A DNA stretch of 64,000 nt from JAGWBD01 sp965197455. GTDB lineage: Bacteria; Chloroflexota; Anaerolineae; Aggregatilineales; Phototrophicaceae. The notes under the pieces are model-generated. The model was given only the letters and a program-made list of their open reading frames with translations, was not told where the DNA came from and did not search any database. Where the stretch lies: the NCBI GenBank assembly GCA_965197455.1, contig OZ240208.1, positions 2,232,001-2,296,000 on the forward strand, read 5' to 3'. The translations under genes were made by a program, and so were the position numbers. How positions within the stretch are numbered: the first letter of the stretch is position 1; the number at the start of each line of letters is the position of its first letter. Positions 7,917-17,600 of the stretch are shown piece after piece.

Positions 7917-8696
7917 TCAGACGTCGAAGTCCAGCGTCAGGCTGACCGGGCAGTGGTCGGAGCCCGCGACATCGCTGTGGATTGAGGCGTCGACGACGTA
8001 GTCGAGCAGGTCGGGCGTGATGAAGAAGTAATCGAAGCGCCAGCCGATGTTGCGGGCGCGCGCCCGGGTGCGGTAACTCCAGAAGGTGTAGGCCCCCGCC
8101 CGCTGTGGGTTGCGGGCGCGGAAGATGTCGATGTAGCCGGCGGCGGCGACCTCGTCGAGCCAGGCGCGTTCGATGGCCAGGTAGCCGGTGCTGTTGTCGT
8201 GGTGGCGCGGCCGGGCGAGATCAATGGGCCGGTGCGCGGTGTTGATATCGCCGCAGAAAATGATGCGTTTGCCCGCGGTGCGCAACTGGTTGCAATGGCG
8301 CAGGAAGGCTGCGTAGTAGCGCATCTTGTAGCGCTGGCGCGGGTGACCCGGTTTCACACCGATGGGGCAATAAGTGACGATCAGGACGAAGTCACCGTAG
8401 TCTGCGACGATGGTGCGCCCCTCCACGTCAAACTCCTTGATGCCCAGGCCGCTGCGCACGTTGCGGGGCCGGACGCGGCTGAAGAGCGCCGTGCCGCTGT
8501 AGCCCTTGCGCTGCGCGCTGGCCCAGTAGCTGTGATAGCCTGGCGGCGCGCGCAAGGCTTCATCAAGCTGCGCGGGCGCGGCCTTCGTCTCGGAGAGGCC
8601 GAGGATGTCTGGCTTCTCGCGCTGCAGCCAGTCCAGCAGGCCCTTGCGTTGAGCGGCGCGCACGCCGTTGACGTTCCATGCGAAGAGCCGGAGCAT
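7917..8696 (-). CDS. exonuclease III-family AP endonuclease, divergent copy
   Basis: A 259-residue EEP-fold nuclease of the ExoIII (Xth/APE1) family, which cuts DNA at abasic sites during base excision repair. The core residues are present: Asn8 or Asn10 (WNVNG), Glu36 (LSETK), Asp150 and Asn152 (GDINTAH), Asp247 and His248 (GSDHCPV). It is a tandem paralogue of the next gene, about 70% alike by eye. The segment around the substrate-contacting Tyr109 has diverged: YCPIG replaces the usual YFPNG, so Asn112 is Ile, and the following loop is shortened. This may alter specificity. The 45-bp gap and same orientation suggest co-transcription behind the better-conserved copy. Confidence 0.88.
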   Translation of the reverse strand: MLRLFAWNVNGVRAAQRKGLLDWLQREKPDILGLSETKAAPAQLDEALRAPPGYHSYWASAQRKGYSGTALFSRVRPRNVRSGLGIKEFDVEGRTIVADYGDFVLIVTYCPIGVKPGHPRQRYKMRYYAAFLRHCNQLRTAGKRIIFCGDINTAHRPIDLARPRHHDNSTGYLAIERAWLDEVAAAGYIDIFRARNPQRAGAYTFWSYRTRARARNIGWRFDYFFITPDLLDYVVDASIHSDVAGSDHCPVSLTLDFDV

Positions 8697-8741
8697 GCGC
8701 CCCTCCTGCGCGGTGGGCCTGGCCTCCCCGTAGCCGCCGCC

Positions 8742-9524
8742 TCAGGCCCCGAAGTCCAGCGTCAGGCTGACCGGGCAGTGGTCGGAGCCCGCGACGTCGC
8801 TGTGGATGGCCGCGTCAACGACGTGGTCGAGCAGATCGGGCGAGATGAAGAAGTAATCGAGGCGCCAGCCGACGTTGCGGTCGCGCGCGCCGCTGCGCAT
8901 GGACCACCAGCTGTATGCGCCCTCCAGCTGCGGGTTGCGGGCGCGGAAGATGTCGATGTAGCCGGCAGTGACAACCTCGTCAAGCCAGGCGCGCTCGATG
9001 GGCAGAAAGCCGGTGTTCTTCTCGTTTGCGCGCGGGCGGGCGAGATCGATGGGCTGGTGCGAGGTGTTGACATCGCCGCAGAAGATGACGCGTTTGCCTT
9101 TCGCGCGCAGCGCTTCGCAGTAGCTCAGGAATTCGGCGTAGTAGCGCATTTTGTAGTCCAGGCGCGGGTGCTGCGGCTTCCTGCCGCCGTTGGGGAAGTA
9201 GGCGTTGAGCAGGACGAAGTCGTCATACTCGGCGACGATGGTGCGGCCCTCTGCGTCAAACTCCTCAATGCCCAGGCCGGTCTGCACGCTGCGGGGCTTG
9301 AGGCGGCTGAACAACGCCGTGCCGCTGTAGCCCTTGCGCTCCGCGCTGGCCCAGTAGCTGTGATAGCCGGCCGGCTCGCGCAGCGCGTCGTCGAGCTGTT
9401 CGGGCGCGGCCTTCGTCTCGGAGAGGCCGAGGATGTCCGGCTGTTCACTGTGCAGCCAGTCCAGAAAGCCCTTGCGTTGCGCGGCGCGCACGCCGTTGAC
9501 GTTCCATGTGAAGAGTTTGAGCAT
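8742..9524 (-). CDS. xth: exodeoxyribonuclease III
   Basis: A 260-residue ExoIII-family AP endonuclease and 3'-5' exonuclease for base excision repair. Motifs are canonical: WNVNG near the start, LSETK (Glu36), AYFPNGG (Tyr109, Asn112), GDVNTSH (Asp151, Asn153) and GSDHCPV near the end. Length is normal (260-270 aa). It lies directly upstream of a diverged tandem copy on the same strand. The ATG follows an AGGAGAA ribosome site. This copy is the more likely housekeeping enzyme of the pair. Confidence 0.92.
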   Translation of the reverse strand: MLKLFTWNVNGVRAAQRKGFLDWLHSEQPDILGLSETKAAPEQLDDALREPAGYHSYWASAERKGYSGTALFSRLKPRSVQTGLGIEEFDAEGRTIVAEYDDFVLLNAYFPNGGRKPQHPRLDYKMRYYAEFLSYCEALRAKGKRVIFCGDVNTSHQPIDLARPRANEKNTGFLPIERAWLDEVVTAGYIDIFRARNPQLEGAYSWWSMRSGARDRNVGWRLDYFFISPDLLDHVVDAAIHSDVAGSDHCPVSLTLDFGA

Positions 9525-9559
9525 GTTCTTCTCCTGTTCACGGAGCGGCTCGCCAGGGT

Positions 9560-11740
9560 TCAGGCGGCGTCCGCCTCCCGGCCAAAATACCAGTACTCCA
9601 GAATCGCGCGCACCAGCGGCGCCGCCACGGCCGAGCCTTCGCCCGCGTTTTCCACCAGCAGCGCGATGGCGATCTCCGGCTGCGCGGCGGGCGTCCAGGC
9701 CGCGAACCAGGCGTGTGGCAGGGATTCCTCGCCTGGCGCCTCGGCGGTGCCGGTCTTGCCGCAGACGCCCTGCCCCAGCAGCACCGAGCCGCGGAAAATG
9801 TGCTCGGCGGTGCCGCCCGGCTCGCTGACCACGGTGCAGAGCGCGTTCTGCACCAGCGCCAGCACCGCGGGATCAATACCGCTCTGCGCCATGACTTCGG
9901 GCTGCATCCGGTGGCTGGGCGTTTCGCCGAGCATGCCGACCTGTTGCACCAGTTGCGGCCGGACCAGCGCGCCGCCGTTGGCGATGGTTGCGTAGAGGCG
10001 CGCGATCTGCAGCGGCGTAACGCGCACCTCGCCCTGGCCAACGGCCATGTTGACCGCCTCGGAGGCCGTCCAGGTGAAGCCGCGCGCGCGCAGCGTATCC
10101 GGATTGATGATCGTGCCTGCGGCCTCCGGCAGATCGCGCAGGCCGGTGGCTGCGCCCAGACCCAGGCGGCGCGCATAGGTCGGCAGCAGCCAGGGGTCCA
10201 CGGCGTCGAGATCCCAGGCGGTTTCGTAGAAGCAGGAGTTGCAGCTGTGCTTCAGGAAATCCGGCAGGGTCAGCAGGCCGTGGCCGCCCGGGCGCCAGTC
10301 GCGGCGCAGGATGTCGCGATTCCAGGAACCATCCGAGAGGTACTTTTTGTTGGGCGTGTAGACGCCGCTGTCGAGCGCGGCGATGGCGGGCACGACCTTG
10401 AAGATGGAGCCGGCGGGGTAAAGGCCGAGCGTGGCGCGGTTCAGCAACGGCAGACGTGGATCGGCCTGCACCAGGGCGGAGAGAGCGCGCGCGGCCTCGC
10501 GCCCCATGGCCGGGAAGGGCGCGAAAATATTGTTGTCGTAGGAGGGCTCGCTCACCAGCGCCAGGACGGCGCCACTGTGAACGTCCAGCACGACCGCGGC
10601 CGCCCCCTGCGAGCCCTGGGCCCAGGTCGTGGCGGCCTCCGAGCGGGCGCGCTGCAGGGCCTTGACGATGAAGCTCTGCAAACCCACGTCGAGCGTCAGC
10701 CACACGCTTTGCGAGGGGCTCGCGGCGCTCTCGGCAACGAGCGTCTGGCGCCCGCCGGATTCCGCTACGTAGAGGCTGCCGCCGGGAATGCCGCGCAGGA
10801 CCTCGTCCTGGCTGGCCTCGACGCCGCTGCGGCCAATGATGCTGTCCTGCGGGAAGCCGGCCGCCGACAGCGCCGCAACTTCGCTCTCGTCCGGCCAGCC
10901 CACGTAGCCGACGCTGTGCGCCGTGACCGCGCCAGTGTCGTATTGCCGCGCCGGCCGTTCGATGAAGCGCGCATTGCAGTCCTGCTCGAGGCCGGCGCGC
11001 ACATCCAGCCAGGTGACCGGGTCGATGGTGCCGATCTCGCTGAGCCAGTCCACCGCGCGCGCGGCGAGGATTTGCTGGATGAGGGCGACGTCGAGGTTGA
11101 GCGCGGCGGCGAGGCGCAGGTTGCAGTTGTTGGGCTGCGGAATCTGGCCCTTGATGACGTTGACGGTGACGACGCGGTTGTTGCGTGAGGCCAGCGCCAG
11201 TCCCTCGCGGTCGTAAATGTTGGCGCGGCTGGGCAAACGTGCATCGAGGCGCAGGGTGCCGCCTTCCGCCATGGCTGTCAGCAGGTCGCCGGGCGACCAG
11301 ATCACGCGCCAGTCACGCAGCCGCGGATCCCAGGCCAGGCGCAGGGTGCGGTCGCCATCCGTGAAGCTGCCCACCTGGCTGGTGTGGAAGGTGACGTCGT
11401 AGCCGAAGGTCATCAGGCCGCCGGGGCCTGGCAACTGGCTGGTGATGCGGGTCTCCAGCGAGCGCAGCGTCATGATTGCCTGGGTGCGCCGGTAGAAATC
11501 ACTGAAGGCCGGCAGCGTGGTGGCTTCCTGGCCGCCGAAGGTGAGCAGGCTGTGCATGCCCGCCAGGTCGCCCTCCTGCCAGGCCTGCAGGAAACGCCGC
11601 GTGATGCGCTCGGCCTGTTCCGGCGTCTGGCCTTCCGGGGTGAGCGTGGGCGCCGCCGTGGGGCGTTGCGGCTCATTGAAAGCGCTGCAGGCCACGAGAC
11701 CGGTCATGAGCAGCAGGGCCAGGCCCGTCCGGATATTCAC
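9560..11740 (-). CDS. class B penicillin-binding protein, lipoprotein-like, with NTF2-like N-terminal domain
   Basis: A D,D-transpeptidase that cross-links peptidoglycan outside the membrane. From the GTG at 11740 the protein starts with a lipoprotein signal (LLLMTGLVAC, lipobox LVAC). An earlier ATG at 11779 would only add 13 polar residues. Residues about 30-160 form an NTF2-like/MecA-N domain (RITRRFLQAWQEGD...). The PBP dimerisation domain follows (RANIYDREG, IGRSGVE). The transpeptidase domain has Ser about 444 in GSIFK (SxxK), SCN (SxN) and, about residue 660, CGKTGTAEA (KTG). A TACAAT box lies at 11809-11814. The MecA-like layout is common in Gram-positive and Chloroflexota PBPs and does not itself show beta-lactam resistance. 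Confidence 0.88.
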   Translation of the reverse strand: MNIRTGLALLLMTGLVACSAFNEPQRPTAAPTLTPEGQTPEQAERITRRFLQAWQEGDLAGMHSLLTFGGQEATTLPAFSDFYRRTQAIMTLRSLETRITSQLPGPGGLMTFGYDVTFHTSQVGSFTDGDRTLRLAWDPRLRDWRVIWSPGDLLTAMAEGGTLRLDARLPSRANIYDREGLALASRNNRVVTVNVIKGQIPQPNNCNLRLAAALNLDVALIQQILAARAVDWLSEIGTIDPVTWLDVRAGLEQDCNARFIERPARQYDTGAVTAHSVGYVGWPDESEVAALSAAGFPQDSIIGRSGVEASQDEVLRGIPGGSLYVAESGGRQTLVAESAASPSQSVWLTLDVGLQSFIVKALQRARSEAATTWAQGSQGAAAVVLDVHSGAVLALVSEPSYDNNIFAPFPAMGREAARALSALVQADPRLPLLNRATLGLYPAGSIFKVVPAIAALDSGVYTPNKKYLSDGSWNRDILRRDWRPGGHGLLTLPDFLKHSCNSCFYETAWDLDAVDPWLLPTYARRLGLGAATGLRDLPEAAGTIINPDTLRARGFTWTASEAVNMAVGQGEVRVTPLQIARLYATIANGGALVRPQLVQQVGMLGETPSHRMQPEVMAQSGIDPAVLALVQNALCTVVSEPGGTAEHIFRGSVLLGQGVCGKTGTAEAPGEESLPHAWFAAWTPAAQPEIAIALLVENAGEGSAVAAPLVRAILEYWYFGREADAA

Positions 11741-11808
11741 GATGCGCTCACTTCCGCGGGGCCTCTCCCGCACCGGCATGGATTATGATGGGTGATGCGA
11801 CCGTGTCG

Positions 11809-11814
11809 ATTGTA
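11809..11814 (-). promoter_or_regulatory. -10 box (TACAAT) of the PBP gene
   Basis: TACAAT on the minus strand, 29 bp before the first ATG and 68 bp before the preferred GTG start of the penicillin-binding protein. It shares context (CGCTACAAT) with the box before the ridA gene. Confidence 0.35.
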
Positions 11815-11887
11815 GCGGGTGTTGGCGCGGCCGTATATGGCGTTCAGGCTATACTGGCGCCCGGAACGCAGCGAGGAGAGGAAGACC

Positions 11888-12367
11888 ATGGCAGAAGAGC
11901 TGGAGACGACCGCCGCAGACAGCCCCAAAATCGACGGTCAGCTGGCCAGTGAGTTCGCGCTCGAAATCGACGGCCAGCGCGTGGACGGCATCCTCGCCAT
12001 CCGCGGCCTGGTCGCCTTTCGCCTGGATGTGCGCACCACGACGGCCATCCGCAAGCTGCAGGAGCCCTTCAAGATCGCCAGGGTGGTGCAGCGTGACCCG
12101 CAGCACCCCTGCAACGTCTGGGTGCGCGAGACCTTCGAGGCCGGCGAGGACATCGTGCGGCCCGCGCGCACCCTGTGTCTGCTGGCGCTCGACAAGGACG
12201 GCGAAACGCGGCGCTGGACGGTGTATGACGCCTGGATTTCGGACGTGGGCTATTCGGATTTAGACATCAAATCCAGCGACGTCCTCGAGGAGACGCTGAC
12301 GATTCAGTACAAGGACGTCGAACCGGGCTGGGCAGCGGATGCCGGGGACGCGCTGCCCGCGGACTGA
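11888..12367 (+). CDS. phage tail tube-like protein (T4 gp19 / TIGR02241-type), solitary
   Basis: A 159-residue protein with the layout of the phage-tail-region family that includes T4 gp19 and the tube proteins of contractile injection systems: an EIDGQRVDGILAIRGL opening strand, a variable middle, then RRWTVYDAWISDVGYSDLD, a Ser-Ser-Asp turn and LTIQYKDVE. The pattern 'G-x-x-R-R-W-x-V-x-D-A-W ... D-L-D ... S-S-D-V-x-x-E-x-L-T-I-x-Y' is what I rely on. The ATG at 11888 is chosen because GAGGAGAGG precedes it; a longer frame starts at 11819. No sheath, baseplate or spike gene is nearby: the neighbours are a PBP gene and dephospho-CoA kinase, 17 bp downstream. The function of such lone copies is not known to me. 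Confidence 0.6.
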   Translation: MAEELETTAADSPKIDGQLASEFALEIDGQRVDGILAIRGLVAFRLDVRTTTAIRKLQEPFKIARVVQRDPQHPCNVWVRETFEAGEDIVRPARTLCLLALDKDGETRRWTVYDAWISDVGYSDLDIKSSDVLEETLTIQYKDVEPGWAADAGDALPAD

Positions 12368-12384
12368 GCGCAGCGGAGGGTGCG

Positions 12385-13008
12385 GTGGAGCGCTGGCCGG
12401 GCAAGACCGTCATCGGCCTGACGGGCAACATCGCCGTTGGCAAGAGCCAGGTGCTGCAACAGCTGCAGGCGCTGGGCGCGGGCATCGTCGATGCCGACCG
12501 CGTGGCGCGCCAGGTGCTGCAACCGGATGGCGCGGCTTTCGCCGCGGTGCTGGCTGCTTTTGGCGACTCGCTGCTGGACACGCAGGGGTATATCGACCGC
12601 GCTGCGCTGGGCCGTATCGTCTTCGCGGACGCGGCGGCGCTGGCCAGGCTGGAGGCGCTGACGCACCCCGCCATCCGGCAACAGATCGACGCCCTTGTAA
12701 CTGCGGCCAGGCAGCGCGTGGTGATCATCGAAGCCATCAAGCTGCTGGAAGGCGACCTCGTGGATGCGGTGGACGCGGTCTGGGTGGTGGACGCCGCGCC
12801 GGAGACGCAGCTGGCGCGGTTAACGACGCAGCGTGGCATGACGGCTGCAGCAGCCCGTCAGCGTGTGCGGGCGCAGAACCCGCAGGCGGACAAGCTGGTG
12901 CGCGCCGACCTCGTCATCCGCAACGACGGGTCACTCGCGCAGTTGCAACACCAGGTGCGCGCGGCCTGGGAGTCGCTCGCAGACGGGCCTAATGCGCGTG
13001 CTCGTTGA
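12385..13008 (+). CDS. coaE: dephospho-CoA kinase
   Basis: A 207-residue P-loop kinase that phosphorylates the 3'-hydroxyl of dephospho-CoA, the last step of coenzyme A synthesis. The Walker A motif is GLTGNIAVGKS, followed by DADRVARQVL (DAD motif, substrate binding) and HPAIRQQI, all characteristic of CoaE. The start is a GTG. The usual length is about 200 aa. It follows the tail-tube-like gene by 17 bp, so they are probably co-transcribed. Its last 20 bp overlap the convergent VOC gene. Confidence 0.92.
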   Translation: MERWPGKTVIGLTGNIAVGKSQVLQQLQALGAGIVDADRVARQVLQPDGAAFAAVLAAFGDSLLDTQGYIDRAALGRIVFADAAALARLEALTHPAIRQQIDALVTAARQRVVIIEAIKLLEGDLVDAVDAVWVVDAAPETQLARLTTQRGMTAAAARQRVRAQNPQADKLVRADLVIRNDGSLAQLQHQVRAAWESLADGPNARAR

Positions 13009-13342
13009 CCTGCACGAGCAGGCCGTCCGGGTCGCGCAGCAGCAGCGAACGGCCGAAGGATTCCTCGTGGATGGCGCGCGCAGGCGCGATGCCCCGGGCC
13101 TCCAGCCGCGTGACGAGCGTTTCCAGCGGCTCCGTACTGACGAGGGTCAGTGCGACCCGGCCGATTTCCGGTACGGGCGGCAGCGGGTCGAGGGTGTGCA
13201 GGCCCAGCAGGGCGTCGCCCGACTTCAGCGAGGACCACACGCCCTCGCGCTGGACATAGTCCGGCTCCAGCCCCAGAGCGAGGTAGAAATCGAGCGCGCG
13301 CGACATCTGCGAGACGTAGACGATCGGCATCAGTTTAATCAT
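12989..13342 (-). CDS. VOC (glyoxalase/bleomycin-resistance) family protein
   Basis: A small protein of 117-123 residues with the vicinal-oxygen-chelate fold: a beta-alpha-beta-beta-beta pattern opening with KLMPIVYVSQMSRALDFYL and closing with RSLLLRDPDGLLVQVNEH. Only one VOC half-repeat pair is present, so it would act as a dimer. Possible metal ligands are few (the final Glu-His), and the substrate cannot be guessed. An ATG at 13360 is also possible; 13342 gives the typical N-terminus. The 3' end overlaps coaE by 20 bp in convergent orientation. Confidence 0.8.
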   Translation of the reverse strand: MIKLMPIVYVSQMSRALDFYLALGLEPDYVQREGVWSSLKSGDALLGLHTLDPLPPVPEIGRVALTLVSTEPLETLVTRLEARGIAPARAIHEESFGRSLLLRDPDGLLVQVNEHAH

Positions 13343-13410
13343 GGTGTGAGTCTCGTGCATTCAGGGTGGCGGCTGCAGTGTAACACGCAGCGGCCCGACC
13401 TGTCCTGCGC

Positions 13411-14652
13411 ATGAGCAGTGCGCCGCGGCATCTGGCGGGGCTCTTGCTGGCGGCGCTGGTGTTGGCGCTGGCGCTGCAGCTCGCACTGGTGCCCTTTCCC
13501 GCCGCTCACGACGGGAGCCCTTCCGCCGCTCACGACGGGAGCCCTTCCGCCGCTCACGACGGGAGCCCTTCTGTCGCGCCGGCGTTGCCCGCCCTGCCCG
13601 TCCAGCCCGGAAATCTTCCCCTGGCGCGCGGCTTCGGCACAGTCGGCGATTACTGGTCGGTGTATTTTAGCGCACCCCCGGCGCTGCGCCGCTCCGGGGA
13701 CAGGCCGGATGGCAGCCACGACGCGGTGGACTATAGTGGCGGTATTGACGGCTCGCTGGCAGCGGCCATGGATGCGGCCAGTGTCTCGCTCGACATCGCC
13801 GCCTTCGAGCTGAACAACCCGCTGCTCACTGAAGCCATGCTGGCGGCCGCCGCGCGCGGCCTGCGGGTGCGCGTTGTCACCGATGACGAGCATGGCCTGC
13901 GCAACGAAGACAGCAGCCTCGACCAGCTGCAGGCGGCGGGCATCCCGGTCGTGGCTGACGATCGCAGCGCGCTGATGCACAACAAGTTCGTCCTCATCGA
14001 CGGCGCCAGTGTCTGGAGCGGCTCGATGAACCTGACGGTGAACGGCGCCGGACGCCACAACAACAACCTGCTGGAGTTGCGTTCGGCTGAGGCGGCAAGT
14101 CGCTTTCAGTCCGAGTTTGACGAGATGTTTGCGCAGAAGCTTTTCGGTCCGCGCTCACCGCAGGGCGTCACGGATCTCTTCGCGGCGGGAGCGGGCCACA
14201 TTGCCATCTACTTCGGGCCGGAGGATGATCTCGCTGCAGCCCTCGACGCTGCGTTGGCCAGGGCGCGGGAAAGCATCCGCTTCATGGCCTTCTCCTTCAC
14301 GCTGGACGAGCTGGGCGCAACGTTACTGCGGCAGGCCGCGGCGGGCGTGACAGTGCAGGGGATCTTCGAGCGCACGGGCAGCGAGACCGTCTGGAGCGAA
14401 CTGGGGCCGCTGTACTGCGCCGGACTGGCCATGCGGCAGGACGGCAACCCCTACCTGCTGCACCACAAGGTCTTCGTCATCGATGACCAGACAGTCGTGA
14501 CCGGCTCGGCCAACTTCTCCGCCAGCGGTACTGACGCCAACGACGAGAACCTGCTCGTCATCGACGACCCGGCGCTGGCCGCGCCCTACGCGGCGGAATT
14601 CGCGCGCCGTTGGGACGAGGCCAGCACGCCGCAGGGTCTGGCCTGCGCCTGA
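13411..14652 (+). CDS. exported phospholipase D-like protein
   Basis: A 413-residue protein of the PLD superfamily with two HKD motifs: HNKFVLIDGASVWSGSMNL (about residue 190) and HHKVFVIDDQTVVTGSANFS (about residue 350). Both halves are intact, so a phosphodiesterase or nuclease activity is plausible. The N-terminus is a signal peptide (LLLAALVLALALQLALVPF), so it acts outside the membrane. Directly behind the signal, residues 31-54 are three exact copies of the octapeptide AAHDGSPS, made by a 24-bp repeat that also exists as an intergenic element at 5639-5662. The gene is convergent with the ankyrin-protein gene, 6 bp away. Confidence 0.85.
   Translation: MSSAPRHLAGLLLAALVLALALQLALVPFPAAHDGSPSAAHDGSPSAAHDGSPSVAPALPALPVQPGNLPLARGFGTVGDYWSVYFSAPPALRRSGDRPDGSHDAVDYSGGIDGSLAAAMDAASVSLDIAAFELNNPLLTEAMLAAAARGLRVRVVTDDEHGLRNEDSSLDQLQAAGIPVVADDRSALMHNKFVLIDGASVWSGSMNLTVNGAGRHNNNLLELRSAEAASRFQSEFDEMFAQKLFGPRSPQGVTDLFAAGAGHIAIYFGPEDDLAAALDAALARARESIRFMAFSFTLDELGATLLRQAAAGVTVQGIFERTGSETVWSELGPLYCAGLAMRQDGNPYLLHHKVFVIDDQTVVTGSANFSASGTDANDENLLVIDDPALAAPYAAEFARRWDEASTPQGLACA
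13501..13572 (+). repeat. three tandem 24-bp units inside the PLD-like gene
   Basis: Three copies of a 24-bp unit starting GCCGCTCACGACGGGAGCCC, at 13501-13524, 13525-13548 and 13549-13572. The first two copies are identical and the third differs only in its last bases. They encode AAHDGSPS three times. The unit is identical to the intergenic sequence 5639-5662 on the other strand. Confidence 0.95.
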
Positions 14653-14658
14653 GCGCGC

Positions 14659-17600
14659 TCAGGCTTCCGCGCCGGCCTCCAGCAGCATGTTGATGATTTC
14701 CTGGTTGCCCTGGCGTCTGGCGAAATCCATCGCCGAGTAGTTCCAGAAAGCCGGGCCGGCGCGGGCGTTCAGATCTGCGCCGGAATCGATCAGGATTTCG
14801 ACAAGACGGGGATGATTGTAGTCCACGGCCTGGAGCAGGGGCGTCTGACCGGGGGCGTTGCGGGTCTCGATGCCGACGCGCGCCCGCGTCCTTGTATCCA
14901 GCAGCAGGCGGACGACGGCTTCCCGCCCGAAGGAGGAGGCCGCTTCAAGCGCCGGAGTGAATCCGACGCGTCCAGTGGCCCCGCCGAGCAGCAACATGGC
15001 GCTGAGGTCGTCGTCACCCATGGTGATGGAGTAGAAGATCGCCGTCTGGTCCTGTGCCCAGGTTTTGGTATCCGGATGCAGGCCGGCCAGCAGCAGGCGC
15101 AGCGCGACGTCACGGTGACCGCCGCGGACGGCGTGTATGAGCGCGGTAGAGCCTTCACTGTCGGTTTTGAGGAAAGGCGCGCCGGCCTCCATCAGGCGTT
15201 CGACTTCTGCCGGATTGCCGCTGCGGGCCGCTGCGAGGAAATCAGAAAAATACGCGTCGTCAGGGTTCGGTCGTTCCCTTCTTCTGTTTTGCTCTGCTTC
15301 CACCATGTTCAGCCGGGTCGCGGCGCTTGCATGCCCGCCGGCCTCGGCCAGTTGCAGGGGCGTGAAGCCCTCCGCGTCCGCCAGGTCGGCATCGGCCTCG
15401 GCCAGCAGCAGCATGGCGATGGCGTCAGCGTGGCCGGCTGCTGCTGCCAGGTGCAGGGCGTTGCGCCCGCTCCCGGGCAGAACATGGTGAACGTCCACCT
15501 TCGTCGAGAGCAGCAACCAGGCGAGGTTCATGGCCCTGCCGCGGGAGGCCGCCAGGGTCAAAGCGTTGTGGCCCTCGTCATCGACGCGGTTGACGTCCAC
15601 GCCGGCGCGATAAATGCGCTCCAGGGTGACGAGGTCGCCGTCAGTTGCGGCCAGCATGAAGGGTGTGCGACCATCCGCGTCCCCCAGTGTGACATCCGCG
15701 CCGGCATCGACAAGCATTTTCACCACCCGCTCCAGCCCGTTGGCGACGGCAGCGGTCAGGGCGCTGCGACCGCTTTCGTCGCGCCAGTTGATGTCATGCC
15801 CGCTGTCAAGGAGCGCCCCCAGTAAATTTTCATTGCCGGCGGCGGCGGCTTCAACAACGAGGGGCAGATTGGCGGGATTGCCCAGGTCGAATTCGACGCC
15901 GGCCTCCTGCAGCAACTGGATATTGTCGAAGTTCCCGGACCGCAGCACCTCGTCGATCGGCATGCGGCCGGCGACGTCCTGCGCGTTGACTTCGGCGCCG
16001 GCGCGCAGCAGTCGGGCGATGACGTCGTCATGACCCCGGAAGGCGGCCTCATGCAGGGCGGTCCGGCCCCAGGCGTCGCCGCCGTTGACGTCAGCGCCGC
16101 CGGCCAGCAGACGCTGCACGGCCGCCAGATTGCCATCATGGGCGGCGCGGGGCAGCGCGGCGCAGGGGTTGGCAGATGCGCCGGGAACAGGCGCGTTGCG
16201 ATGGGCGAGCCAGTCGTTGTGCGACCAGCCGCCCAGGCCGTCGGCATTCAGGACCTGGCTCCATTCCTCACCCCGTTGCAACACCTGCACGACGCTGCAG
16301 CGTTGCAGCTTTCCCAGGATGTTGTCGGCGATTTCCGGCGCGCTGCGCAGGTTCAGGGTCGTGGTGACCTGGGCCCGGGCGCTCTCCAACAAGGGTTCCA
16401 GACGCAGGGCGAGGAACCAGTGGACTGGTTGCGTCCGCCGGCGCGCGTCAGGGGTGAACGGTGAGATGGCGACAAAGGCTCGCTGTGACGCTTCCCGGAG
16501 CGACGCCGCTATGGGCCGGTTAAGGTAGTCACCGGCGCGGAAGCGCTGGACGTCGATGAGGTCGGGCAGGACCTGGACGAACTGGACCCAGGCGTCCTGG
16601 GGTGGCGGCGCGGCCAGGTGAAAGTCCAGCAACAGAAGATTTTCGGCAGCCATGTCCCCTGACAGCGGCAGTTCGTAGTAGACGGTGGCGTAGGGCGGCG
16701 ACGAGTCGCGGATGCCTGTCTGAAGCTGGCGAAGCAGGTTGGGCGGCGAAGGATGTGTATCCTCGTGGGTTAGCAGCGAATAGCCGAAACGACCGTTTTC
16801 ACGCTCCGTGTCGGCCAGGTAATTGGCGAGCACCCAGTCGGCGAAGAAATCGTCGGCGTCGAGGCCCTCACCCCGTTCCGTCAGCAGGGCGTCGAGGGCG
16901 TCGAGGCCCTGCTGACGGTGGGTGGCAAAGTCCAGCAGGGTTTGCGCGCCCAGACGCTCATGAATATAGGTCATGAAGAGCATGCTGGTGTGATAGGCAG
17001 GGTCTTCGCGGAGGTTCAACTGATTGTCTGCCGCCGTGACGGTTTCCGTGATGACAGAGAACACGACATTCTGTATCCTGTCCCTTGTCAGTTCAGGTGC
17101 CAGTTGGTTTGCCGTGAACGTGGCCAGGCCTTCGGAGACCCAGCGCGCGTGGTTTTGGCCGCCCACATGGTCATGAAGCAGGTGTCCGAATTCATGGGCC
17201 AGCACAGGGCTGTAGAAAGTGATATTCAGATTCAGGCTTTCGAGAGTTGTGCTGTCCGGGGCGATGGCCACGTAACCGATGCCGGAGCCGGGCTCCTGCG
17301 GCAGGCCGCTGCGGCCACTATACCAGCCGCCGACGTCGTCCAGGACGTCCTCGAAGCCGGAAGCCAGCAGGATGACGATGCGTTCGTCGCCGTTGATGGC
17401 CGGCGGCTCCTCAATGCCCCACAGGTCCAGCGACTGTTGATAGATCTGCTCGTCGAAGACAGTGCCCAGAAGTTGCAGGCCCTCGTCGTTAGGCAGCGGA
17501 TCGTCGGCGCGACGGGCGACAGTGTAAAGGTAGCTGTGCTCGCTGACCGAGCGCAGTTCGGCGTAACGTTGCTGCCCGCTATACACGCGAAACAGGCGCC

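Noticed and set aside
8199..9995. A 598-codon plus-strand frame across both exonuclease III genes
   Set aside because: It contains the reverse complement of both paralogues, so its apparent internal repeat only reflects their duplication.
11888..12367. Part of a contractile injection system or prophage
   Set aside because: No other tail, sheath, baseplate, capsid or AAA+ gene is found within the window; only the single tube-like gene is present.
13501..13572. CRISPR-like array
   Set aside because: Three 24-bp units are directly adjacent with no spacers and lie in frame inside a gene.
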